A DNA stretch of 61,365 bases, taken from NCBI RefSeq assembly GCF_016429285.1, contig NZ_JAELUI010000009.1, positions 1-61,365 of the forward strand. Direction: 5' to 3'. A model generated the notes under the pieces. The model made no database searches. It saw only the letters and a list, made by a program, of their open reading frames with translations, and was not told the DNA's origin. This stretch comes from Ralstonia sp. ASV6 (GTDB taxonomy: Bacteria; Pseudomonadota; Gammaproteobacteria; Burkholderiales; Burkholderiaceae). Shown piece by piece: positions 36,760 through 46,642 of this stretch. The position numbers were made by a program, and so were the translations under genes. Position 1 is the stretch's first letter, and the number at the start of each line of letters is the position of its first letter.

Positions 36760-37683
36760 ATGAGCCTGTCTTCTGCGTTGTCCCTCTCAAAGCGGCGTAA
36801 GCCCGCCAACGTGCTCCCCGGTTTCGGGCTGGCGCTGGGCTTTTCGCTGCTGTACCTCGCGCTGATCGTCCTGATCCCGCTGTCGGCGACCGTCCTCAAG
36901 ACGTTCACCATGACGTGGGATGCGTTCTGGACGACAGTCACCGCGCCGCGTGTCGTAGCCTCGTACAAGCTGACCTTCGGCGCGTCGTTGATTGCGGCGG
37001 TGGTCAACCTCGTGTTCGGGCTGATCGTGGCATGGGTGCTGGTGCGCTATCGCTTTCCGGGCAAGCGGGTGATTGATGCCCTGGTCGACCTGCCGTTTGC
37101 GCTGCCGACTGCGGTGGCGGGCATCGCGCTCACCGCGCTGTATGCGCCGAATGGCTGGATCGGCTCGCGCCTGGAGCCGCTGGGGCTGAAGGTGGCATTC
37201 ACGCCGCTGGGCATCGTGGTGGCGCTCACGTTCATCGGGCTGCCGTTTGTGGTGCGCACGGTGCAGCCGGTGCTCGAAGATCTGGAGACCGAGTTGGAAG
37301 AGGCTGCCGCCAGCCTGGGCGCCACGCGCTGGCAGACTTTCACGCGGGTGATCCTGCCGACCTTGCTGCCTGCACTGCTGACCGGTTTTGCACTGGCCTT
37401 CGCCCGCGCCACGGGGGAATACGGCTCGGTCATCTTTATCGCCGGCAACATGCCGATGATCTCCGAGATCACGCCGCTGATGATCTATTCCAAGCTCGAA
37501 CAGTTCGACTATGCGGGCGCTACGGCCATCGCCGTCGTCATGCTCGGCATCTCGTTCACGCTGCTGCTGGTGATCAACCTGCTGCAAGCCTGGACGCGCC
37601 GCCGCGGCAACCGCAATGACACCATCGAGCGTGCCCCCGAAACCTTGAACACCGCAGGCGCCACCAGCGCGGCAGGAGCCTGA
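36760..37683 (+). CDS. cysT: Sulfate/thiosulfate ABC transporter permease CysT
   Basis: A 307-residue inner-membrane permease with about six helices and the loop [21 protein letters not shown]. It forms the channel with CysW. No clear Shine-Dalgarno sequence precedes the ATG at 36760. cysW starts one base after its stop. The substrate is expected to be sulfate or thiosulfate delivered by Sbp. Confidence 0.95.
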   Translation: MSLSSALSLSKRRKPANVLPGFGLALGFSLLYLALIVLIPLSATVLKTFTMTWDAFWTTVTAPRVVASYKLTFGASLIAAVVNLVFGLIVAWVLVRYRFPGKRVIDALVDLPFALPTAVAGIALTALYAPNGWIGSRLEPLGLKVAFTPLGIVVALTFIGLPFVVRTVQPVLEDLETELEEAAASLGATRWQTFTRVILPTLLPALLTGFALAFARATGEYGSVIFIAGNMPMISEITPLMIYSKLEQFDYAGATAIAVVMLGISFTLLLVINLLQAWTRRRGNRNDTIERAPETLNTAGATSAAGA

Positions 37684-37684
37684 C

Positions 37685-38677
37685 ATGGCCGGTACTGTTT
37701 CCCGTCAACAAGGCCCGGCACCGGCTGCCGCACGGCGTGGTGCCACGGCGGAATCCGCCTGGGTGCGTGCGACGCTGATCCTCGTGTCGTTCGTGTTTCT
37801 TGCGCTGTTCCTGTTCGTGCCGCTGGCGAGCGTGTTCTACGAGGCGTTCAAGAAAGGTGTGGACGTCTATCTCGACGCGCTGATCGAACCCGATGCGCTG
37901 TCGGCGATTTATCTGACGCTGACGGTCGCGGCGATTGCCGTGCCGCTCAACGTCGTGTTTGGCGTGGCGGCGGCATGGGCCATTGCCAAGTTCGAGTTCC
38001 GTGGCAAGAACGTACTGCTCACGCTGATCGACCTGCCGTTCTCGGTATCGCCCGTCATCGCTGGTCTGATCTATGTGCTGCTGTTCGGCGCGCAAGGCTG
38101 GTTCGGGCCGTACCTGTCTGACCACGACTTCAAGGTCATCTTTGCCGTACCGGGCATCGTGCTGGCCACCGTGTTCGTCACTTTCCCGTTTGTGGCGCGT
38201 GAGTTGATTCCGCTCATGCAGGCGCAGGGCAGCGAAGAAGAAGAGGCCGCCATCGTGCTGGGTGCGTCGGGCTGGCAGACGTTCTTTCGTGTGACGCTGC
38301 CTAACATCAAGTGGGGTCTGTTGTACGGCGTGATCCTCTGCAATGCACGGGCGATGGGCGAGTTTGGCGCGGTGTCGGTGGTGTCGGGCCACATTCGCGG
38401 GCTGACCAACACGATGCCGTTGCACGTCGAGATCCTCTACAACGAATACAACTTCGCGGCGGCGTTTGCCGTGGCCTCGCTGCTGACGCTGCTGGCACTG
38501 GTGACGCTCGGCCTCAAGACACTGGTCGAATGGCGCAGCCGCCGCGAACTGGCCGACGCAGATGCCGGCGTGGGCGAAGGCCCGGGGCATCGCGCCGCAC
38601 AACAACAGACATCCATTTCGCAGATTCCGCACCCGCACGTCTCCGTGCAATCTCCGCTCGAAGGGAGCGCAGCATGA
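37685..38677 (+). CDS. cysW: Sulfate/thiosulfate ABC transporter permease CysW
   Basis: A 330-residue permease, partner of CysT, with the loop [23 protein letters not shown] and the [18 protein letters not shown] block typical of CysW. The C-terminal 40 residues (from about 285) form a polar tail. The stop overlaps the cysA start as ATGA. Confidence 0.95.
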   Translation: MAGTVSRQQGPAPAAARRGATAESAWVRATLILVSFVFLALFLFVPLASVFYEAFKKGVDVYLDALIEPDALSAIYLTLTVAAIAVPLNVVFGVAAAWAIAKFEFRGKNVLLTLIDLPFSVSPVIAGLIYVLLFGAQGWFGPYLSDHDFKVIFAVPGIVLATVFVTFPFVARELIPLMQAQGSEEEEAAIVLGASGWQTFFRVTLPNIKWGLLYGVILCNARAMGEFGAVSVVSGHIRGLTNTMPLHVEILYNEYNFAAAFAVASLLTLLALVTLGLKTLVEWRSRRELADADAGVGEGPGHRAAQQQTSISQIPHPHVSVQSPLEGSAA

Positions 38678-39783
38678 GCATCCAGGTTCAACACATCACC
38701 AAGCGCTTTGGCAATTTCATTGCCCTCAACGATGTCTCGCTCGATTTCAAGCAAGGCGAACTGACCGCGCTGCTGGGCCCGTCGGGCTGCGGCAAGACTA
38801 CGCTGCTGCGCATTATCGCGGGGCTGGAACATGCAGATTCGGGCAGCATCCATCTGAACGGTGAAGATGCATCGGATCAGCATGTGCGCGAGCGTCAGGT
38901 GGGCTTCGTGTTCCAGCACTACGCGCTGTTCAAGCACATGACGGTGTTCGAGAACGTGGCCTTCGGCCTGCGCGTGAAACCGCGTTCGCAGCGGCCCGGC
39001 GAGGCGCAAATCCGTGCGAAGGTGAAAGAGCTGCTGGAGCTGGTGCAACTGGACTGGCTGGCCGATCGCTACCCGCCGCAACTGTCGGGCGGGCAGCGTC
39101 AGCGCATCGCGTTGGCACGTGCACTGGCTGTGGAGCCGCGCGTGCTGTTGCTCGACGAGCCGTTCGGCGCGCTCGATGCCAAGGTGCGCAAGGAGCTGCG
39201 CCGCTGGCTGCGCCGCCTGCACGACGATCTGCATGTCACCAGCCTGTTCGTCACGCACGATCAGGAAGAGGCGCTGGAAGTGGCCGACAACGTGGTGCTG
39301 ATGAACCGCGGCCAGGTGGAGCAGGTCGGTAGCCCCGATGCGGTCTACAACACACCGGCCACGCCGTTCGTCTACGGCTTCCTCGGCAACGTGAACCTGT
39401 TCCACGGCCGCCTGGAAGAAGGCGAGGGCGGCAGCGTGCTGCACGTAGGCGATTCGTCCATCACGGTGCCGTCGGGCGGTGTCGATTCCTCTCGTGCCGA
39501 TCAAGCCGTTGCGTTTGTCCGCCCGCACGAGATCGATCTGGAGCGCTATGCGCCCGGCGCAGAGGGCATTCCGGTGACGCTGCGTCGCGCGCTCACGCTG
39601 GGCGCTGTCGCACAGCTGGAGCTGGAGCGCGAAGACACCGACGACGTCATCGAAGTCTCCTTGCCCATCGAGCGCTTCCGCGCCGAGGGCTTCCGCGAAG
39701 GTGAAACACTGGTGGTGCGCCCGCGCGCCATTCGCGTGTTCGCCCAAGGCAGCGCACAGCCCATCGTGCAAGCCGCCGCTTAA
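38674..39783 (+). CDS. cysA: Sulfate/thiosulfate import ATP-binding protein
   Basis: A 369-residue ABC ATPase with Walker [11 protein letters not shown]-loop [10 protein letters not shown], signature LSGGQRQR, Walker B LLLDEPFG and switch His in VTHDQ. A C-terminal TOBE-like regulatory domain follows from about residue 240. The start is the ATG at 38674, which overlaps the cysW stop, with AAGGGAG upstream. It powers CysTW. Confidence 0.96.
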   Translation: MSIQVQHITKRFGNFIALNDVSLDFKQGELTALLGPSGCGKTTLLRIIAGLEHADSGSIHLNGEDASDQHVRERQVGFVFQHYALFKHMTVFENVAFGLRVKPRSQRPGEAQIRAKVKELLELVQLDWLADRYPPQLSGGQRQRIALARALAVEPRVLLLDEPFGALDAKVRKELRRWLRRLHDDLHVTSLFVTHDQEEALEVADNVVLMNRGQVEQVGSPDAVYNTPATPFVYGFLGNVNLFHGRLEEGEGGSVLHVGDSSITVPSGGVDSSRADQAVAFVRPHEIDLERYAPGAEGIPVTLRRALTLGAVAQLELEREDTDDVIEVSLPIERFRAEGFREGETLVVRPRAIRVFAQGSAQPIVQAAA

Positions 39784-39832
39784 CCCCACCCAATTCGCCG
39801 CTCCGACGACAACCATTCGAGAGGACACGAGC

Positions 39833-40792
39833 ATGAACTTTCAGCAACTGCGTTCCATCCGCGAGGCGGTGCGCCGCCAGTTCAACCTGACCGAAGTCGC
39901 CAACGCGCTCTATACGTCGCAGCCGGGCGTGTCGCGGCAGATCCGCGAGCTGGAGGACGAGCTTGGCGTGGAGATTTTCGAGCGCTACGGCAAGCGCCTG
40001 ACCGGCCTGACCGAGCCGGGCCGCGAGATCGTCCGCATCGTCGAGCGCCTGCTGCTCGAAGCCGAAAACCTGCGTCAGGCCGGTGAGGAATTCTCCGGCC
40101 GCCAGTCCGGCCGTCTGACCGTGGCGACCACGCACACACAGGCGCGCTATGCCTTGCCCAAGGTGGTGCAGTCGTTCCGCAAGGAGTATCCGCACGTCAC
40201 GCTGGCGCTGCAGGAGGCGTCGCCCTCGCACATTGTGGAACTGCTGCTGACGGGCCAGGCTGACATCGGGATCGCCACCGAGGCTGTGGCCAACGAGCCT
40301 GGGCTGACCTCGTTCGAGGCCTACCGCTGGCGCCACGTGCTAGTGGTCAGCCCGGACCATCCGCTGACCAAGAATCCGCTGCCCACGCTCGAAGATGTGG
40401 CGCAGTATCCGCTCATCACCTACGACGCCGGCTTTACGGGCCGCCGCAACATCGATGCTGCATTTGCCGGCGCCGGCCTGCACCCCGAGATCGTGCTGAC
40501 GGCCATGGATGCGGACGTGATCAAGACCTACGTCGCGCTGGATGTGGGCGTGGGCATCATCGCGTCGATGGCGTATGACGGCCGCAAGGACGACAACCTC
40601 GTCTGCATTGGCGCCGACCATCTGTTCGAGCCGAACACCACGCGTGTGGCGGTGCGGCGTGGTGCGTACCTGCGCGGCTATGCGCACGACTTCATCGGCA
40701 TGTTCGCCCCGCACTTGTCGCGCGAGACGGTGGCGGAAGCAGTGGCTTCTACGGTGGTTACGCAGGGCGTGCGGGAGGCGCTGGCGGCGTAG
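39833..40792 (+). CDS. cysB: CysB-family LysR transcriptional regulator
   Basis: A 319-residue LysR-type regulator with an N-terminal winged helix (NLTEVANALYTSQPGVSRQI). Its co-inducer domain has the TTHTQARY motif that binds acetylserine or sulfate in CysB. It should activate the sulfate and perhaps sulfonate genes around it when sulfur is short. Members of this family include CysB, Cbl and SsuR, and sequence alone does not settle which this is. AGAGGA precedes the ATG, 49 bp after cysA. Confidence 0.9.
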   Translation: MNFQQLRSIREAVRRQFNLTEVANALYTSQPGVSRQIRELEDELGVEIFERYGKRLTGLTEPGREIVRIVERLLLEAENLRQAGEEFSGRQSGRLTVATTHTQARYALPKVVQSFRKEYPHVTLALQEASPSHIVELLLTGQADIGIATEAVANEPGLTSFEAYRWRHVLVVSPDHPLTKNPLPTLEDVAQYPLITYDAGFTGRRNIDAAFAGAGLHPEIVLTAMDADVIKTYVALDVGVGIIASMAYDGRKDDNLVCIGADHLFEPNTTRVAVRRGAYLRGYAHDFIGMFAPHLSRETVAEAVASTVVTQGVREALAA

Positions 40793-40920
40793 GCGCCACA
40801 CCAGCGGCGCGGGGTGGCAGCCGTTCACCCCTCCAATTCCGCCATTCGTCACACGCCAATGGCGCCTGCCGAGGCGTCATTCCTATACTGCGGACATCTT
40901 CGGTTCCACCAGAGACCGCC

Positions 40921-41238
40921 ATGTCCGCCGTCCCCTACAACGCCTCCCCTGAATCTGACGATGCCCTGCTGCGCCGCGCCCGCCACCGCGCCGGCGCACG
41001 CATGGGGTTCCGCATCCACCTGCTGTCGTTCCTGGCGGTGAACGCCGTGCTGGCGGCGATTGCGCTCTCACGCGGGCAGTTCTGGTTCGTCTGGCCGCTG
41101 CTGGGCTGGGGAGTGGGGCTGGCCGCGCACGGCCTGAGCCTGGCCTGGAGCATGGGCAATGGCTACCAGCGCATGGTCGATCAGGAGCTCGCCCGCTTGA
41201 AGGCGCAGGCCGGACAATCGCAATCCGGCCGCCAGTGA
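40921..41238 (+). CDS. 2TM-domain protein
   Basis: A 105-residue protein with an Arg-rich N-terminus and two hydrophobic helices (about 31-49 and 54-76), matching the 2TM domain family. Its function is not known. The stop overlaps the start of the LytS-like kinase gene as TGATG, so the two are coupled. Such small proteins often sit beside LytTR systems, and a role in presenting or tuning the sensor is a guess. Confidence 0.75.
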   Translation: MSAVPYNASPESDDALLRRARHRAGARMGFRIHLLSFLAVNAVLAAIALSRGQFWFVWPLLGWGVGLAAHGLSLAWSMGNGYQRMVDQELARLKAQAGQSQSGRQ

Positions 41239-42491
41239 TGCGGGAAACCCCAAGCTTCAACGCCGGAGAACCCTCCGGTAAGATCGCCCGCATGCTCGCC
41301 AATGTGTCGCTTCCTTCGCTTGTCGACTGCCTGCGCTTTGTGCGGCGCTGGCTGATTCGTTACGCCGTCATCATCGTCATCAATACGTTGATCGCGACGG
41401 TGCTGGCGTTCGGCATCCGCCCGGAAGAGACGTTCTGGCAGGACTTTGTTTTCAGCCAGTCGATCGGTCTGGCGGTGTTCACATTGATTGGCATTCCGCG
41501 CCACGTGTTTTGGGGCGATGGGCCGCCCAGCAAGAAGTTCTTTCCGTGGATTGTGGTCGGCGCGGTGGTGATTGGCGTGCCGTTCGGGCAATGGGTGGCA
41601 CGCATGATTCTCTGCATGAATGCGCCGATCCCCATGCCCTGGCGTGCCGATAGTCTGCGCATGAGCTTCATCATCACGATGCTGGCCGCGCTGGGGGCAA
41701 CCTACTACTACTGGTCGCGCGGCAAGTTGGTCGCGCTGGAGCGTCAAGCCGCGCTCGATGCGCTGGACCGCGAAGAGGCCGAGAAGCAGGTCGTGCGTGC
41801 GCAGCTCATGGCGCTGCAGGCACAGATCGAGCCGCATTTCCTGTTCAACGTGCTCGCCCATGTGGATGTGCTGATCGCACGGGATCCGGTTGGCGCGCGG
41901 CGCTTGCTGCAGCACCTGATTGGCTTCTTGCGTACGTCGCTGTCACATGCCCGCGCGGAGCAATGCACGCTGGCGCAGGAGTTCGCGCTGCTCCGCGCGT
42001 ATCTCGACATTCAGGCGCTGCGTTTCGGCAACCGCCTTCGGTTTTCGCTGACGCTGGACGATGCCATCGCAAACATCGTCATTCCGCCCATGTTGATCCA
42101 GCCGCTGGTGGAGAACGCCGTCGTGCACGGCATTGAACCGGCACGCGAAGGCGGGGAGATTGCGCTCTCAGCCCGACGCGATGGCGAGCATCTCGTGCTG
42201 CAAGTGCGCGATACCGGCGTCGGCTTCGGCAACGATGGCGGCAAGGGCTCGGGGCTGGGCCTCACGCATGTGCGTGAACGGCTGGCGCGCCTGTTTGATG
42301 GTGACGCGCGGCTGACGATTACTGAAACCGTGCCGCATGGCGTGACGATCATCGTTGAGTTGCCGCTTGCACGCGAAACAGCCGGCACGCCCGCCCAGGC
42401 CAATGCACCTGAATGGCGCTGCCGTTTTTCCCAGTCCTCACGCCCCGCCGCCAACCCAGCGCTGTCTTCGCGCGCACCCGCCGGAACCTGA
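41238..42491 (+). CDS. LytS-type sensor histidine kinase
   Basis: A 417-residue kinase with four hydrophobic helices in the first 165 residues and a His_kinase domain whose phospho-His lies in QIEPHFLFNVLAHVD. The ATP-binding domain has PLVENAVVHGIEP and RDTGVGFGNDGGKGSGLGL. The start at 41238 overlaps the previous stop. An internal ATG at 41292 (MLANVSLPS) is an alternative. The C-terminal 40 residues are low-complexity. It pairs with the LytTR regulator 3 bp downstream. Confidence 0.88.
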   Translation: MRETPSFNAGEPSGKIARMLANVSLPSLVDCLRFVRRWLIRYAVIIVINTLIATVLAFGIRPEETFWQDFVFSQSIGLAVFTLIGIPRHVFWGDGPPSKKFFPWIVVGAVVIGVPFGQWVARMILCMNAPIPMPWRADSLRMSFIITMLAALGATYYYWSRGKLVALERQAALDALDREEAEKQVVRAQLMALQAQIEPHFLFNVLAHVDVLIARDPVGARRLLQHLIGFLRTSLSHARAEQCTLAQEFALLRAYLDIQALRFGNRLRFSLTLDDAIANIVIPPMLIQPLVENAVVHGIEPAREGGEIALSARRDGEHLVLQVRDTGVGFGNDGGKGSGLGLTHVRERLARLFDGDARLTITETVPHGVTIIVELPLARETAGTPAQANAPEWRCRFSQSSRPAANPALSSRAPAGT

Positions 42492-42494
42492 TCG

Positions 42495-43319
42495 ATGCCG
42501 TCTTCCCCCCGCCTGCTCATCGCCGACGACGAACCGGCGCTGGCCGATAACCTGGTCGCCGAACTGGCTGCGCTGTGGCCCGAGGCCACGCTGCTGCCGG
42601 CTGTGCACGACGGGCAATCCGTGCTGGACGTGATTGACGATACGCAGGCCGGGCAGGGGCCGGACGTTGTCTTTCTCGACATCCGCATGCCGGGGCTCTC
42701 CGGCATCGACGTGGCGCGTGAGCTGTCGGATCGGGAGGACCGCCCACTGGTGGTGTTCGTCACCGCCTACGATCAGTTTGCGTTGGATGCCTTCGAGCAG
42801 GCCGCTGTCGACTACGTGCTCAAGCCCGTACAGACCGAGCGCCTGGCCGAGACGGTCAAGCGCCTGAAGCATCGACTGACTGTGCGCCCCAGCAGCAACG
42901 GCGCCGCAGACCCGGCACAGACGCTGGCAGAACTCGTCGAGCGTCTTGCTGGCTTGCAAGGTGCCGCGCAGACGCGCGTAACGCCACAGGGCGGCTATCT
43001 GCGCTTCATCAAGGCGCTGGTCGGGCAAGAGGTGCGCTTCATCCCAGTGGATGATGTGCTGTATCTGGAAGCGACCGACAAGTACGTCAACGTGGTCGCC
43101 AGCAGCGGTGAATCGCTCATCCGCATGAGCCTGCGTGAGTTGCTGGCCCAACTGGATCCGGAGCACTTCTGGCAGGTGCACCGTGGCACGGTGGTCAACG
43201 TGGCGCATGTGTCAAGCGCCGTGCACCTGTCACTCGGCCGATTGGGCCTGAAGATACGCGGGCGGGCGGAGACGCTGCCGGTGGCTCGGCAGTACGCGCA
43301 TCTGTTCAGGCAGATGTAG
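42495..43319 (+). CDS. LytTR-family response regulator (AlgR/LytR-like)
   Basis: A 274-residue regulator with a receiver domain (acidic pair in IADDEPAL, Asp in VFLDIRMPG, Lys in LKPVQ) and a C-terminal LytTR DNA-binding domain (about 170-270; YLRFIKALVGQEVRFI, TDKYVNVV, WQVHRGTVVNV). Related regulators control cell-surface, exopolysaccharide or carbon-source genes. No target is evident nearby. The unrecognised lipoprotein gene and the exopolysaccharide operon lie downstream. Confidence 0.9.
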   Translation: MPSSPRLLIADDEPALADNLVAELAALWPEATLLPAVHDGQSVLDVIDDTQAGQGPDVVFLDIRMPGLSGIDVARELSDREDRPLVVFVTAYDQFALDAFEQAAVDYVLKPVQTERLAETVKRLKHRLTVRPSSNGAADPAQTLAELVERLAGLQGAAQTRVTPQGGYLRFIKALVGQEVRFIPVDDVLYLEATDKYVNVVASSGESLIRMSLRELLAQLDPEHFWQVHRGTVVNVAHVSSAVHLSLGRLGLKIRGRAETLPVARQYAHLFRQM

Positions 43320-43383
43320 TGCTTTCGGTTGCCCGACACACAGCTTTCGATTTGCCTCGAAAGAGTTACGTCCGGTGTGGGGA

Positions 43384-43411
43384 TTGACGCCCTCGCGTGC
43401 CATTGTCTAAA
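43384..43411 (+). promoter_or_regulatory. Sigma-70-like promoter of the lipoprotein gene
   Basis: TTGACG (43384-43389) matches the -35 at five of six positions. Sixteen bases later TCTAAA (43406-43411) matches the -10 at four of six. It lies 46 bp before the ATG at 43457. Confidence 0.5.
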
Positions 43412-43456
43412 TGCTCGTCAACGCAGGTGCGATCAACGTGCCGCATTGGGGGGGAT

Positions 43457-44812
43457 ATGGCAATCGGAAGGCGCTGGGGACGCATAGCTGTGCTTGGGGG
43501 CGCATTGCTTTGCGCCTGTAACGACATGACCACGTTGCCTGAGGAGTGGGTCAAGACCGTTCGGCAATACAACTACATCGCGGTTTGGCCAGCGCGGCAG
43601 GATTTTCAGGTTGGCGATGTCTATGCGATCTGCAACAACCCGTTGGATGGCACTGTCAACAACGCGTTGACCAAAGACGCGTTGCCTACGCTCATTGCCC
43701 GGCTGGATATTCGCGAGACGCTGCATAAGAACTACAAAAAATCAGTGACGTTGCCACAACGGCCGATTGATCCGGCATCGGGTGTCCAAGCGGCCGCACC
43801 TGCCAGCACGCCCGCGGCAGCCAGCACGCCTGCAGCACATGCCCTGGCGGCGAGCACGCCCGCGGTACTACCAGCCGACGTGCGGCAGATGGCGGTGGCC
43901 TTGCCCGACATGGGTTCTGTGCGGGTGGCCGGTGGTCAGTTTGGCGCGACCGTCCCAGGTGGTGCGTTTCTGGCGAGCCTCGGCATTGCATCGCAGTCGT
44001 TGAAGTCGGTCTCCATGTCTGTGCCGGCGGCGATTTCCTACGGGTTGCCGCAAAACGACCTGCGTGCATTGGTCAAGAGCGGCAATGCCAACAGTCAAGA
44101 CAATGTCGCCGTCGCCCGTGAACTGGCCAAGGGCTGTCAGTCGAAATCGGCGTCGCTGGTCGTGATCAGCGAGGTGATTGCTGCGTATGCCATTCGCGTC
44201 GATATGGAGTTTTCCGCAGGGACTGAGGCCGGCGCGAAAGCCGCGCTGATGTTGCCAACGGATTCTCGCCGTGCTCTTGTGACCAAGACGCTCGGCAAGT
44301 TGTTTGGCGTGGATTTGCCGACTGAGAACGGCGGTACGGGTGGTGACGGAGCCGCGTTGGCCGTAAAAACTGCCAGCGCCCCGGCCGGAGCCAGTGCACC
44401 TGCTGCCAGCGCCCCGGCGGCGCAGGGGCCGATTCTGGTGCAGAACGGCAAGTCTCTGTCGGAGTCGACGACGGAGTTGGTCAACGCACTGCGGCAGGCA
44501 TTTACGATCGACCAACAGGTCGCACCGGATTTTCCAGGTGCAACGGCATCGATCTCATACGCGAGTGACTCCCAGTTGGCGCTCGATACGCGGTTCAAAG
44601 AGCCTGTGACGTTTGCCTATCGCTACATGCTGTTGGAGAGCACGGATGTTCCTGTTGCTAGCCAGCAGGTGACCGAAAATCAAAGCGGTAGCAGCGGGAG
44701 GAGATCGACGACAGCAAGCGTTGGTAGTCGCACGGAGGCCGCTCCTGCCAGTGCAGAGGAGAAAGTTCGGCTCCAGCCGGCGCCCGCAGCTGTTCCATCG
44801 GCAACACGCTAG
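43457..44812 (+). CDS. Unrecognised secreted lipoprotein
   Basis: A 451-residue protein that I do not recognise. The signal peptide ends in ALLCAC, with the second Cys in the place of a lipid-modified residue. Two low-complexity Ala/Ser/Thr/Pro linkers (about 110-142 and 307-330) separate three more ordered parts. The middle part has the block SVSMSVPAAISYGLP, and the C-terminal part (YASDSQLALDTRFKEPVTFAYRYM) looks beta-rich. Codon use is less GC-rich than in neighbours, which could mean acquired DNA. The ATG at 43457 follows GGGGGG. It has its own promoter. Confidence 0.75.
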   Translation: MAIGRRWGRIAVLGGALLCACNDMTTLPEEWVKTVRQYNYIAVWPARQDFQVGDVYAICNNPLDGTVNNALTKDALPTLIARLDIRETLHKNYKKSVTLPQRPIDPASGVQAAAPASTPAAASTPAAHALAASTPAVLPADVRQMAVALPDMGSVRVAGGQFGATVPGGAFLASLGIASQSLKSVSMSVPAAISYGLPQNDLRALVKSGNANSQDNVAVARELAKGCQSKSASLVVISEVIAAYAIRVDMEFSAGTEAGAKAALMLPTDSRRALVTKTLGKLFGVDLPTENGGTGGDGAALAVKTASAPAGASAPAASAPAAQGPILVQNGKSLSESTTELVNALRQAFTIDQQVAPDFPGATASISYASDSQLALDTRFKEPVTFAYRYMLLESTDVPVASQQVTENQSGSSGRRSTTASVGSRTEAAPASAEEKVRLQPAPAAVPSATR

Positions 44813-44896
44813 GCTGGCGCATCGGGCGGTGCGCTCGCATCGCCTTCCGCTATGATCCGTTGTGTCGTCAATGAATCAAGCGCGAGACTACCTGCC

Positions 44897-46606
44897 ATGG
44901 AAACAGCAGTTGTAGGCCAACCCCGTCACGGTGGGCAGATTCTCGTCGATGCGTTGGTCGGCCACGGTGTCGACATCGCCTTTGGCGTGCCCGGTGAGAG
45001 CTACCTGTCGGTGCTCGAGGGCTTCTATCAGCGCCGCGACCGCGCGCGCTTCATCATCTGCCGGCAGGAAGGCGGCGCCGCCAACATGGCCGACGCCTAC
45101 GGCAAATTGACCGGTCGCCCCGGCATCGTCTTCTGTACGCGGGGCCCCGGCGCCACCAACGCCAGCATCGGCGTGCACACCGCGTTTCAGGATTCCACGC
45201 CGATGATTCTGTTCATCGGCCAGGTCGGCCGCGATTTTGTCGACCGCGAAGCGTTTCAGGAAATCGACTACCGCCGCATGTTCGGCCAGATGGCCAAGTG
45301 GGTTGCGCAGATCGACAGCGTGGAGCGCATCCCCGAATACATCGCGCGCGCATTCCAAACCGCCACCGCAGGCCGGCCCGGCCCCGTGGTGCTGGCGTTG
45401 CCCGAAGACATGCTGACCGAAGTCGCCACCGTGGCCGACGTGCCGCCCGATGTGGCGACGAAAGCGCGCGCCATGGCCTGGCCCGGCCCGCATGACCTCG
45501 CGCATCTGAAGGGGCTGCTACAGAACGCAGAGCGCCCGCTGTTGCTGCTGGGCGGCTCTGGCTGGACACCGCAGGCCGCCGCCCGCATGCAGGCGTTTGC
45601 CGCGCGCTGGAATCTGCCCGCCGGCTGCGTGTTTCGTCGACAGGATCTGTTTGACAACCGCCACCCGAATTACGCGGGCGATGTCGGTATCGCCATCAAC
45701 CCGAAGCTCGCTGCACGCGTGAAAGAGGCTGATGTGGTGCTCGCCATCGGCCCGCGCCTGGGTGAGATGACAACGTCCGGCTACACGCTGTTCGACGTGC
45801 CGCGCCCGAAGCAGACGCTCATCCACGTACATGCGGGCGCGGAAGAACTGGGGCGCGTTTATCAGGCACACCTGATGATCCATGCGTCGATGCCCGCGAT
45901 GGCTGAAGCGCTGGAAGGCATCTCGCCAGACGTCACGCCACGCTGGTCCGCCTGGACCGAAGCCGCCCATGCCGACTACCTTGTCAACATCGTGCCGCCG
46001 CCGTTCACCGGGCAAGGCATCGACATGGCCCGCGCAATGCAATGGCTGCGTGAGCGCCTGCCGCACAACAGCATTCTGACCAACGGTGCTGGCAACTACG
46101 CCACGTGGCTGCATCGCTTCTATCAGTATGGCGCGCTGGCCTCGGGCTCGCGCACGCAACTGGCACCGACCAGTGGGGCCATGGGCTACGGCGCACCGGC
46201 TGCTGTGGCCGCCAAGATCCTCTGCCCCGACACCCCCGTCATTTGCATGGCGGGCGATGGCTGCTTTCTGATGAACGGCCAGGAACTGGCCACCGCCATG
46301 CAATACAACGCGCCGGTCATCTTCATCGTGGTCAACAACAACATGTACGGCACCATTCGCATGCATCAGGAGCGCGAGTACCCTGAGCACGTGAGCGGCA
46401 CCGAGCTGCGCAACCCCGACTTTGCGGCACTGGCCCGCGCCTACGGCGCCGAGGGGCATACGGTACGCTCGCTCGAGGGCTTCCAGTCGGCCGTTGAGGC
46501 TGCGTTGGTTGCCCCCGTTGCCTCGATCATCGAGGTGCAGACCGATCCGAACATCATCAGCCCGCGTGCGACCATCGATTCGCTGCGAGCACAGTCACGC
46601 AGCTAA
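44897..46606 (+). CDS. Thiamine pyrophosphate-dependent enzyme, acetolactate synthase-like
   Basis: A 569-residue TPP enzyme with the three-domain layout of acetolactate synthase. The catalytic Glu is in CRQEGGAANMA, and the TPP/Mg site is GDGCFLMN followed by NNNMYG. No small regulatory subunit gene (ilvH) lies beside it, and the sequence is IlvB-like but shorter at the N-terminus than IlvB/IlvI. It may be a catabolic or specialised decarboxylase. The ATG at 44897 is preferred over an upstream in-frame codon. rraA follows after 36 bp. Confidence 0.85.
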   Translation: METAVVGQPRHGGQILVDALVGHGVDIAFGVPGESYLSVLEGFYQRRDRARFIICRQEGGAANMADAYGKLTGRPGIVFCTRGPGATNASIGVHTAFQDSTPMILFIGQVGRDFVDREAFQEIDYRRMFGQMAKWVAQIDSVERIPEYIARAFQTATAGRPGPVVLALPEDMLTEVATVADVPPDVATKARAMAWPGPHDLAHLKGLLQNAERPLLLLGGSGWTPQAAARMQAFAARWNLPAGCVFRRQDLFDNRHPNYAGDVGIAINPKLAARVKEADVVLAIGPRLGEMTTSGYTLFDVPRPKQTLIHVHAGAEELGRVYQAHLMIHASMPAMAEALEGISPDVTPRWSAWTEAAHADYLVNIVPPPFTGQGIDMARAMQWLRERLPHNSILTNGAGNYATWLHRFYQYGALASGSRTQLAPTSGAMGYGAPAAVAAKILCPDTPVICMAGDGCFLMNGQELATAMQYNAPVIFIVVNNNMYGTIRMHQEREYPEHVSGTELRNPDFAALARAYGAEGHTVRSLEGFQSAVEAALVAPVASIIEVQTDPNIISPRATIDSLRAQSRS

Positions 46607-46642
46607 TTTCCTTCTATCAACGCTCAACCCTTCGCCACTGCC

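Noticed and set aside
43790-43870. Short Ala/Ser/Thr/Pro repeats as a possible CRISPR or tandem array
   Set aside because: The repeats are imperfect, in frame, and encode a low-complexity linker of the lipoprotein.
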